Shown here: one piece after another, positions 27,956 to 35,494 of the stretch | How positions within the stretch are numbered: the stretch's first letter is position 1 | Layout: the number at the start of each line of letters is the position of its first letter | NCBI RefSeq assembly: GCF_900182645.1 | Contig: NZ_FXTA01000001.1 | Coordinates: 1,054,001-1,118,000, forward strand | DNA length: 64,000 nt | Direction of reading: 5' to 3' | Origin: Flavobacterium resistens | Lineage (GTDB): Bacteria > Bacteroidota > Bacteroidia > Flavobacteriales > Flavobacteriaceae | Made by a program: the position numbers and the translations under genes | The notes under the pieces: model-generated | What the model was told of the DNA's origin: nothing | Database searches by the model: none | Seen by the model: the letters and a program-made list of their open reading frames with translations, nothing else

Positions 27956-27992
27956 TGTGCTCGAGAACATAAATTTTGTGTGTTCGAGCACA
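27956..27992. promoter_or_regulatory. Pair of LacI-type operators, right copy
   Basis: TGTGCTCGAGAACA (27956-27969, inside the 20-base near-palindrome TTATGTGCTCGAGAACATAA) and TGTGTTCGAGCACA (27979-27992). Centres are 23 bp apart, and the pair is the mirror image of the left copy. Confidence 0.75.
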
Positions 27993-28008
27993 TTTTTTAT
28001 GTTTTTTC

Positions 28009-28039
28009 TTGTTTTATAAAAATATAATCTATAGTTTCG
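28009..28039 (+). promoter_or_regulatory. Promoter of the susCD transcript
   Basis: TTG (28009-28011), an 18-base spacer and TATAGTTTCG (28030-28039). It is identical in spacing to the kinase promoter. The operator pair sits just upstream of the -33 element, at roughly -59 and -82 from the expected start. Confidence 0.6.
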
Positions 28040-28284
28040 TCAGAGATTAATCTTAAAACTGAGTTAAATCAGTAAAATTTTTGGTGATTTTGAAGCCTAA
28101 AAAATGATCAAAAATGAAGTGAACAAGCTGTATTTCGACTGAAAAATTAAACGGTTTTTTTTAGAAGAAAACAATACAACAGAAATCAAATAAAAAACAA
28201 AAATGAATTTGAGAATCAAAAAAGAAGTCTAAAACCTACAAACAACAAAAAACAAATTAATCATTAACCAAAACCAATTTTCGT

Positions 28285-31200
28285 ATGAAATTATTAACCC
28301 AAAAAAAGCCAAGAGATTTTCGGATTAACAATTTATCCCGTAAAGAAATTAAACTAACAGTTCTTTCACTATTAGCTTTGACATTTCAAGCTTCGGCAGC
28401 TACATCAATAAGCACTTCAAACAAAAATTATACTTCATTATTTTTTGAGAAAACAGTAAAAGGTACAGTAACAGATCAAAACGGACTGCCTCTTCCTGGT
28501 GCAAATGTTGTCGTAAAAGGTTCCACAAAAGGAGTTCAGACAGATGTTGACGGAAGTTTCTCGATTACTGTAGCAGACAACGTTACTAAACTTGTTGTAA
28601 CCTACATTGGTATGGAAGATCAGGAAGTATCAGTAGGAAGCTCTCCTCTAAAAATTGTCATGAAAGAAGCAGGACAAAAATTAGACGAAGTTGTTATTGG
28701 ATACGGAAAATCAAAGAAAAAAGATCTTACTGGTTCTGTTGCTTCTATCAGTAAAGACAACTTAAACTTAGGCGGAACCGTTTCAAACGTTGGGCAGGCT
28801 TTACAAGGTCGTGCTTCTGGAGTTCAGGTACAGCAAAACAGCTACGCGCCTGGAACTAATCCTTCTGTTGTAATTAGAGGTGGAAACTCTATTAATACTT
28901 CAAATGCGCCTTTGTACGTAGTTGACGGGTTTATTACCAGCACCGGAGGATCTATCAGTCCAAATGATATTGAAAATATCCAGATCCTGAAAGATGCCGC
29001 TTCTACAGCAATTTATGGTGCACGAGGTGGAAATGGGGTTATTTTGATTACTACCAAAAAAGGAAAATCAGGAAAAATGCAGGTTGAGGCTGAAATTTCT
29101 GATGGTTTTCAAAATATCATCAAAGAGCCATCTTTAATTACGGGACAACAATATGCTGATATTCAAAACGCAATTGCATTAGAAAACGGAAGACCACCGG
29201 TTTTCCCTGCAAGTTTTCCTATTGCAAACACAAACTGGTTTGAAGCTGCAACGCGTCCTGGTGAGGTTTTAAACAGAACGCTTACTTTCAGTGGAAGCGA
29301 TAAAACGTCTAAATTTTTCCTTTCTGGAAACTATTTAAAACAAACCGGAGCTATTGAAAATACAGATTTTGAAAGATATACTGTAAGAATGGGCGGCGAG
29401 AAAAGATTTAATGACAAATTAAACATGGGAACGAATGTTTATGGCGCTGTGAGTGAAGGAAATAACAGTGATTTTGGAGACAATATTTTATCTCCGATGT
29501 TCTCTATCCAGACTGCACCTCCAACAATTCCTATTTATAATGCTGATGGTTCTTATTACAAATATCAAGGTAAAGACAATGCTTTGGCGCTTTTACTAGA
29601 ACCTACTGACCACACGATCAACAGAATGGTGAACGGAAATATGTTTTTAGATTATGAAATCATTAAAGGTTTAACGTACCACTTTGGTGCTGGTGCTGAA
29701 TGGCAGGAAGTTATTCAGGGAAAATATACACCAAGTACTTTAGTAGCCGGAGCTGCATTAAAAGGATCTGGATCTGAGGAAAACAGAACGTATTTCAGAT
29801 GGAGTACGGAACAATATTTGACTTATAAATTTAATATCGCAGAGCAACATGCATTTACTGCAATGATTGGAACTTCAAATCAAAAAGATACTTACGAAAG
29901 AGTAAAAGCGTCTGGAACTGGTTTCTCAAGTGACTTGCTTACATATTACAATCTTCAGGGAGCTGCAGTTTATTTAAAACCAGAAACTGAAAAAACAGAA
30001 ACAAAACTTACTTCTTATTTTGGAAGGCTAAATTATGCATTCAATGACAAATATCTTTTCACTTTTACAATAAGAAAAGATGGTTCTTCTCGTTTTGGGC
30101 CAAACAACAAATTTGGTATTTTCCCATCAGGAGCTGTGGCTTGGAAATTGTCTAATGAATCATTCATTCAAAATCTGAACACTTTTTCTGATCTTAAATT
30201 AAGAGCCAGCTACGGTATTACAGGAAGTGACGGTATTGGTGATTACTCTTACATGAGCAGACTGCAATCATGGGGCGTAACAATTGCACCTGATCAATTT
30301 GTTGCAGGTACTGAACCAGCCAACTTGGCAAACCCGAATTTAAAATGGGAACAAACAGCTCAAACGAACTTAGGTTTGGACATGGGATTCTTTAATGACA
30401 ATGTTACAGTTACAATTGATGCCTACAAAAAAAGAACTTCAGATGCTCTTTTGAACGTTCCTGTTGGAGGATGGTGGGGATTCGGAACGCAAAGAGTTAA
30501 CTCTGGAGTTATCGACAACAGCGGAATTGAGTTAGGAATCAGCACAGTAAACTTTAAAACAGATAAATTCACTTGGAGTTCATCTTTAAACTTAGCTTAC
30601 AACAAACAAGAAATTGTATCTCTTGCTGATAACGTAAAAATCATCAGTACAAATACTTCAAATCCAAGCGGAACTGTTTCTGGACAGGAATTCACAAGAT
30701 TAGAACCAGGAAAAGAAATGGGCGTTTTATACGGTTATAAATATGCAGGAGTTATCAAAACTGGAGAAACTTATGCTCCACAACCGCTTTCTAAACCAGG
30801 AGATCCAAAATATGTGGATGTTGACGGAGACGGTACAATTACTGCTGCAGACAGAACTTATTTAGGAAATTCTATTCCGCATTATATTGCTGGTTTCAAT
30901 AATGATTTCAGATATGGAAACTTTGATATGAATATCTTTTTCCAAGGTGCTTTTGATTATTCAGTATATAATATGACTGCAATGGTGGGCGAATCATCTA
31001 CAAGCACAGATGCCTTGAACCGTTGGGTTGCCGGAACAAATGAAAACACTGATATTCCGAGAGATGGTTACTACAAAAGCAAATATGGAAGTTATGTGAA
31101 TTCTAAATTTGTTGAAGAAGCGTCTTACCTGCGTTTAAAAAATGTTTCTATTGGCTATTCGATTCCTGAAAGCGCTTTAAAAACAGTAAAATTTATTGAC

Positions 31201-31371
31201 AGCATTAGATTATATGCTATCGGACAAAATTTATTGACGATCACAAATTATTCTGGAAATGACCCAGAGGTTAATGGGCACTCAGGAAACAATTTAGGCG
31301 GTGGAATCGATTTTAACTCGTTCCCAGCTTCAAGAACTTTTATACTTGGTATTAAAGTAGCAATTCACTAG
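28285..31371 (+). CDS. SusC/RagA family TonB-linked outer membrane transporter
   Basis: A 1028-residue outer membrane protein. After an unusually long charged N-terminus and signal sequence (to about residue 40, ending QASAA) comes a carboxypeptidase-D-like domain (about 55-135, GTVTDQNGLPLPGANVVVKG). The plug follows (about 145-265, with LDEVVIGYG, PLYVVDGF and IYGARGGNGVILITTKKG), then the beta-barrel to an aromatic-rich end (FILGIKVAIH). It imports oligosaccharides using TonB energy with SusD as lid. The susD gene starts 32 bases later. The upstream module ties its expression to the LacI regulator. Confidence 0.95.
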   Translation: MKLLTQKKPRDFRINNLSRKEIKLTVLSLLALTFQASAATSISTSNKNYTSLFFEKTVKGTVTDQNGLPLPGANVVVKGSTKGVQTDVDGSFSITVADNVTKLVVTYIGMEDQEVSVGSSPLKIVMKEAGQKLDEVVIGYGKSKKKDLTGSVASISKDNLNLGGTVSNVGQALQGRASGVQVQQNSYAPGTNPSVVIRGGNSINTSNAPLYVVDGFITSTGGSISPNDIENIQILKDAASTAIYGARGGNGVILITTKKGKSGKMQVEAEISDGFQNIIKEPSLITGQQYADIQNAIALENGRPPVFPASFPIANTNWFEAATRPGEVLNRTLTFSGSDKTSKFFLSGNYLKQTGAIENTDFERYTVRMGGEKRFNDKLNMGTNVYGAVSEGNNSDFGDNILSPMFSIQTAPPTIPIYNADGSYYKYQGKDNALALLLEPTDHTINRMVNGNMFLDYEIIKGLTYHFGAGAEWQEVIQGKYTPSTLVAGAALKGSGSEENRTYFRWSTEQYLTYKFNIAEQHAFTAMIGTSNQKDTYERVKASGTGFSSDLLTYYNLQGAAVYLKPETEKTETKLTSYFGRLNYAFNDKYLFTFTIRKDGSSRFGPNNKFGIFPSGAVAWKLSNESFIQNLNTFSDLKLRASYGITGSDGIGDYSYMSRLQSWGVTIAPDQFVAGTEPANLANPNLKWEQTAQTNLGLDMGFFNDNVTVTIDAYKKRTSDALLNVPVGGWWGFGTQRVNSGVIDNSGIELGISTVNFKTDKFTWSSSLNLAYNKQEIVSLADNVKIISTNTSNPSGTVSGQEFTRLEPGKEMGVLYGYKYAGVIKTGETYAPQPLSKPGDPKYVDVDGDGTITAADRTYLGNSIPHYIAGFNNDFRYGNFDMNIFFQGAFDYSVYNMTAMVGESSTSTDALNRWVAGTNENTDIPRDGYYKSKYGSYVNSKFVEEASYLRLKNVSIGYSIPESALKTVKFIDSIRLYAIGQNLLTITNYSGNDPEVNGHSGNNLGGGIDFNSFPASRTFILGIKVAIH

Positions 31372-31403
31372 TCTAAAAAGCTTTTTTAAGTAACATTAAA
31401 TTT

Positions 31404-32921
31404 ATGAAAATGAAAAAATATACAATATTATTCCTTTTACTCGCTGCAGGAGTACAATTTTCGTGCAACGAAGATTTGGATCCAACAGTATATAGCAATT
31501 TGACTAATACGAATGGGTATCAAACCAAGTCAGATGCTATTGCGTCAATCAATTCCATTTACGGAAGACTGAAAGGTCCTGCTGTAGGCGATAACTTTTC
31601 ATACTGGGCAACAAGACACTTCGCCTTGACTGATATAGCTACAGATTTAGGACATTGTCAATATGGAGGAGATCCAGGACAATTATCATTAGGAACATGG
31701 AGTTCGACAAACGGATTGCTGGCTGAAGACTGGAACGCGATGTACAAATTGATTGCCAATGCAAACAACGCAATTTTCAACATTACACCAATGTCTGGAA
31801 TTACAGCAGCAGAAAAAGCACAATTTATAGCTGAAGCTAAATTTTTGAGAGCTTCTGCTTATATGGATTTGACTGATTCTTGGGGGCCTGTAATTTTAAT
31901 CACTGAGGCCAATTTAGGAAGTCCTGGTTATTTAGATCAGACACCACCATCATCTGTTGAAGAAATTGATGCTTTCCTTGTAAAAGAATTAACTGAAGCT
32001 GCTGATGTATTGCCAGTAAACTATAAAAGCAATGCTATTTATAGTACAAATGACGTTGGTAGAGCTACAAAAGGAGCCGCACTTACTTTATTGGCAAAAC
32101 TTTATATGCGCAGCCACGATTGGCAAAAAGTAGTGACATTGACACAACAAGTAATGGCTTTAAACGAATATAGTTTATATCCTTCTTACTTAGGTTTATT
32201 CAAAGAAAGTAATAAATGGTGCAGTGAAAACATCTTCTCTTCTTTGAGTGATGCTAACACAAACGGAACAGAATTATTGAATCATTTTGGACCAATTGAT
32301 CACCCAGTTGTCGAAAACAGATGGCAGTATTATACGGTAAACTGGGATTTCTACAACACTTTTGGTGACGAAGATGATAGAAAAAAATGTTTCTTCCCAG
32401 AATTTATGGGAACTGACGGTCTTCTTCATAAACAAGCGCCATCATTAGGAGCTCAGCCACCAGCTGGTGAATTTTATATGCCAGACGTATCAACAAGAAA
32501 ATATGCTGATGATGAAACAACAACCTATTATGACGGACATAGTGTGAATATTTTACGTTATGCTGATGTTTTGTTAAGCAGAGCTGAAGCTTTAAATGAA
32601 ATCAACGGTCCTACTCCTGAAGCTATTAACTTGATTAATCAGGTAAAAGGAAGATCACACGCTAAATTATTGGTTTTAGCAGGTTTGACGAAAGAAACGC
32701 TAAGAGATGCGATATTACAAGAAAGAGGCTGGGAACTTTTCTATGAAGGAAAACGTCGTGCCGATTTGATCAGAATGAACAAATATGATGTTCTTGTAAA
32801 CGCTTACCACCTTAGAGTTGGAGAAGCAGCACAAATCAAAATGCCACAAAATAAGTATTACACTTATCCACAAAGTCAGGTAAATCTTAACCCTAAATTA
32901 AGTAATGCCGACAGACAATAA
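31404..32921 (+). CDS. SusD/RagB family surface glycan-binding lipoprotein
   Basis: A 505-residue lipoprotein. A signal peptide ends in the lipobox QFSC followed by NEDLDP, an acidic export signal for the cell surface. The SusD fold is seen in SINSIYGRL, the TPR-like helices (WNAMYKLIANANNAI, AEAKFLRASAYMDL) and the C-terminal RYADVLLSRAEALNEING, ILQERGWELFYEGKRRADLIR signature. It captures glycan for the SusC partner encoded just upstream. Two nearby ATGs (31404 and 31410) are possible. I keep the first. A long hairpin follows the stop. Confidence 0.94.
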   Translation: MKMKKYTILFLLLAAGVQFSCNEDLDPTVYSNLTNTNGYQTKSDAIASINSIYGRLKGPAVGDNFSYWATRHFALTDIATDLGHCQYGGDPGQLSLGTWSSTNGLLAEDWNAMYKLIANANNAIFNITPMSGITAAEKAQFIAEAKFLRASAYMDLTDSWGPVILITEANLGSPGYLDQTPPSSVEEIDAFLVKELTEAADVLPVNYKSNAIYSTNDVGRATKGAALTLLAKLYMRSHDWQKVVTLTQQVMALNEYSLYPSYLGLFKESNKWCSENIFSSLSDANTNGTELLNHFGPIDHPVVENRWQYYTVNWDFYNTFGDEDDRKKCFFPEFMGTDGLLHKQAPSLGAQPPAGEFYMPDVSTRKYADDETTTYYDGHSVNILRYADVLLSRAEALNEINGPTPEAINLINQVKGRSHAKLLVLAGLTKETLRDAILQERGWELFYEGKRRADLIRMNKYDVLVNAYHLRVGEAAQIKMPQNKYYTYPQSQVNLNPKLSNADRQ

Positions 32922-32931
32922 ATAAAATTTT

Positions 32932-32975
32932 AAATCAAGAATAGACAGTTAAAGTTGTCTGTCTATTCTTGATTT
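32932..32975 (+). terminator. Strong hairpin terminator after susD
   Basis: AAATCAAGAATAGACAG (32932-32948) pairs perfectly with CTGTCTATTCTTGATTT (32959-32975), a 17-bp stem with a 10-base loop and following T residues. It would limit read-through from susCD into the downstream genes. Confidence 0.8.
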
Positions 32976-33022
32976 TTTAAACAAAAAAAGCACTTTTCTG
33001 TTTCACAAAGAAAGCCTTTAAG

Positions 33023-34435
33023 ATGATCAAAAAAATAGTATTAAAATGGAGTTTTATTTTGGTTTTGCTTGTTTTGGCAAGCTGTTCCAAAAATCAGGGC
33101 AATGGTATCACAAATATCAATATTGGGACTCATAGCAACAACGAACTGAAAATTCAGATCGATGTTACTACGAAGGACAATGTTCAGGTATATGCAGAAT
33201 ATTGGTCGGATAAAAATGGAATTACGAATAAAATAACTTCTCCAATTTCAAAAGCTGGTCTTGAGCATTCTTTGGTTTTATGCAATATTATTCCAGAAAC
33301 GAATTATAGCTATCAATTAATTACGATTCAGGATGGTGAAAAAAAACCAAGTAAAGTTTACACTTTCAAATCAAGAAAACTTCCAGAATGGCTTCAAAAA
33401 CAATTCAAAGCCAATTGTCCAAAACCAGAATTATTGCCAGCAAATTTCAAAAAAGGTTTTATGCTTTTGGCAAAAAGAGAAACTCCGGGAACAGCCTATA
33501 TTGTTGATTACAAAGGAAACCTAAGATGGTATCATACGCTTGAAGGAACTGGATTTAAAGTTACTCACTTTACAAAAGACCAAACGATTCTTTCTATTTT
33601 AGGAACAAATGACGAACCAACAAGTTACGGAAGTGAAATCTTGGAAATCAATCTTCAAGGAGATACATTAACACATATCAAAAAAGGTCAGGGCGATTTT
33701 AAACAAACTATTCATCATGAAATTTTAAAAAAATCGGCTAACGAACTTGTGACTATAACCGTTGACCAAAAAATAATCGATTTAACTTCTATTGGAGGAA
33801 AAAAACAAGATACTATTAACAGTGACGGAATCCTGATTATGGATAAAAAGGGAAAACAACTTTGGAAATGGAGTGTTTTTGACGATTTAGATCCACTGAA
33901 AGATAAAGATTTATTAAAAACCAAAAAAGATTGGACACACGCCAACAGTCTGAATTATGATACAGATGGAAATTTTCTAATTTCTTTCTATAACAACGGC
34001 CAAATTTGGAAAATCGATTCTAAAACTGGAAAAGTAATCTGGAAATTAGGAAAAGGCGGCAATATGAAAATGGCTCCAGATACTAATTTCTCTCAGGCTC
34101 ATGCCGCGCATATTGATCAAGAAGGAAGCTTGTTGTTTTTTGATAATGGTGTTGACAAAAAACAATCTTCAGTTTTTGCTTTAAAAGTAAATGAAAAAGA
34201 GAATTCAGTTAAACTGGATTTCCAAATAAAACTACCAAAAGATATTTATAATGATAGAATGGGAAGCGCTTACATGATCAATAAAGATCTCTTTTTAGTT
34301 TGCTGTTCAAAAAGACATATTACGGTTTTAACCAATAAAAAAGGCGTTTTGTTTTGGGCTTTAGAATCTGAAATTCCGCCATACAGAACAATCTTTATTC
34401 CTGAAGAAAAACTAAAACCTTTTCTTCTAAATTAA
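33023..34435 (+). CDS. Arylsulfate sulfotransferase-like (ASST family) lipoprotein
   Basis: A 470-residue lipoprotein with lipobox LASC at about residue 21. The N-terminal 120 residues form a beta domain. The rest is a six-bladed propeller of the arylsulfotransferase family (GNLRWYHTLEG, GKQLWKWSVFDDLDP, GKVIWKLGKGGNM). Histidines in IHHEIL, DWTHANSLNYD and QAHAAHID sit where the active-site histidines of bacterial ASST are expected. ASST moves sulfate from one phenolic ester to another without PAPS. In a glycan locus the substrate is unclear. It starts 13 bases upstream of the cytochrome gene and is co-transcribed with it. Confidence 0.8.
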   Translation: MIKKIVLKWSFILVLLVLASCSKNQGNGITNINIGTHSNNELKIQIDVTTKDNVQVYAEYWSDKNGITNKITSPISKAGLEHSLVLCNIIPETNYSYQLITIQDGEKKPSKVYTFKSRKLPEWLQKQFKANCPKPELLPANFKKGFMLLAKRETPGTAYIVDYKGNLRWYHTLEGTGFKVTHFTKDQTILSILGTNDEPTSYGSEILEINLQGDTLTHIKKGQGDFKQTIHHEILKKSANELVTITVDQKIIDLTSIGGKKQDTINSDGILIMDKKGKQLWKWSVFDDLDPLKDKDLLKTKKDWTHANSLNYDTDGNFLISFYNNGQIWKIDSKTGKVIWKLGKGGNMKMAPDTNFSQAHAAHIDQEGSLLFFDNGVDKKQSSVFALKVNEKENSVKLDFQIKLPKDIYNDRMGSAYMINKDLFLVCCSKRHITVLTNKKGVLFWALESEIPPYRTIFIPEEKLKPFLLN

Positions 34436-34447
34436 AAAATAGTAACC

Positions 34448-35449
34448 ATGAAAAAAACAATTCTAATCGGACTTTTTTCAGCATTATCAATGACTGTTTT
34501 CAATTCCTGTACCAAATCAAATTCTCAAACTTTAGCTTCACAAACAACTGAAGAAGGTGAAGAAGATGAAAGTTATATCACAATTGATACATCGAAAATC
34601 CCAGACGATCAATTTGGAGAATCGGTTCGTTACGGAAGAGAATTGATGATGAAAACCGCTTATTATATTGGTCCAAACGGAAAAAACGGAAAATATTTAG
34701 GCAATAAAATGAATTGCACAAACTGCCATCAGGATGCGGGAACAAAACCGCATGCGTTCAATTTAATGTCTTCACATGATAATTATCCACAATATCGCGG
34801 GCGAGAAAATAAAGTGCTTACACTGGCAGAAAGAGTTAATAACTGCATTATGCGCCCACATTCTGGAAAACCGCTTCCGTTGGATAGCAAAGAAATGGTT
34901 GCATTTTTATCTTATTTTAAATGGATCAGCAAATTTGTTCCAAAAGATGGTAATTTTAAAGGAGCTAAAAATCTAGAAATCGAATTTCCAGATGTTGCGG
35001 CGAGTCCGGAAAGAGGAAAAGCATTATTTGTAGAAAATTGTGCACGTTGCCACGGAAATAACGGTGAAGGCGTATATAATGCCGATAAATCAGGTTATAC
35101 TTATCCTCCACTTTGGGGCGAATACGGTTATCAGCCAGGTTCAAGCATGCACCGTGTAATCAAACAAGCGCAGTGGCTGAAAAGCAATATGCCTTATGAT
35201 AAAGTACAACTTGGAAAACCATATTTAACTGATAAAGAAGCACTAGACATTGCAGCTTATGTAAATGACGATTCTCAACATACAAGACCAAACCCAAAAA
35301 CATTTGATTATCCAAATAAAATGGGAAAACCAATCGACTATTCACACAGTCCTTTTCAGGACAATTTTACTGAAGAACAACACAAATACGGGCCTTACAA
35401 ACCAATAATCGCGTATTGGCAGAAAAATGGTTGGAAAGCCGTTTATTAA
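34448..35449 (+). CDS. Dihaem c-type cytochrome, TsdA (thiosulfate dehydrogenase)-like lipoprotein
   Basis: A 333-residue lipoprotein (lipobox FNSC near residue 20, acidic linker after it). Two haem-c sites are present, CTNCH (about 91) and CARCH (about 200). TsdA-like features include YPQYRGRENKVLTLAERVNNC, whose Cys corresponds to the axial haem ligand of TsdA; SGKPLPLDSKEM; YPPLWGEYGYQPGSSM; and QHKYGPYKPI near the end. TsdA oxidises thiosulfate to tetrathionate or the reverse. The pairing with an ASST-like gene inside a glycan locus is unusual. Enzymatic direction and even substrate are inference from family resemblance. Confidence 0.78.
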   Translation: MKKTILIGLFSALSMTVFNSCTKSNSQTLASQTTEEGEEDESYITIDTSKIPDDQFGESVRYGRELMMKTAYYIGPNGKNGKYLGNKMNCTNCHQDAGTKPHAFNLMSSHDNYPQYRGRENKVLTLAERVNNCIMRPHSGKPLPLDSKEMVAFLSYFKWISKFVPKDGNFKGAKNLEIEFPDVAASPERGKALFVENCARCHGNNGEGVYNADKSGYTYPPLWGEYGYQPGSSMHRVIKQAQWLKSNMPYDKVQLGKPYLTDKEALDIAAYVNDDSQHTRPNPKTFDYPNKMGKPIDYSHSPFQDNFTEEQHKYGPYKPIIAYWQKNGWKAVY

Positions 35450-35494
35450 TCTCAAAAATCTTACTACACTATTATAATCTGAACAAAAAACAAA

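Larger units (their letters stand above)
27953..28040 (+). repeat. Right copy of the inverted promoter/operator module
   Basis: Near-exact reverse complement of 25675-25761, reading outward toward susC. The first 46 bases are identical. Small substitutions and a one-base length change occur in the spacer part, while TTG and TATAGTTTCG are unchanged. Confidence 0.88.
27609..28284. other. Long regulatory intergenic region before susC
   Basis: These 676 bases are very AT-rich and hold no gene. The notable part is 27953-28040, the right copy of the inverted promoter/operator module. From its presumed transcription start near 28045 to the susC ATG there is a leader of about 240 bases in which I see no strong hairpin. 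The left part, from 27609 to about 27950, must contain the promoter of the CBM9-like gene, not clearly recognisable, and a loose CATCTTTAAA/TTTAAAGATG inverted pair around 27659-27721. Confidence 0.5.

Noticed and set aside
28045..28284. Riboswitch or attenuator in the long susC leader
   Set aside because: No stable hairpin or conserved aptamer-like sequence was seen. The leader is simply AT-rich.
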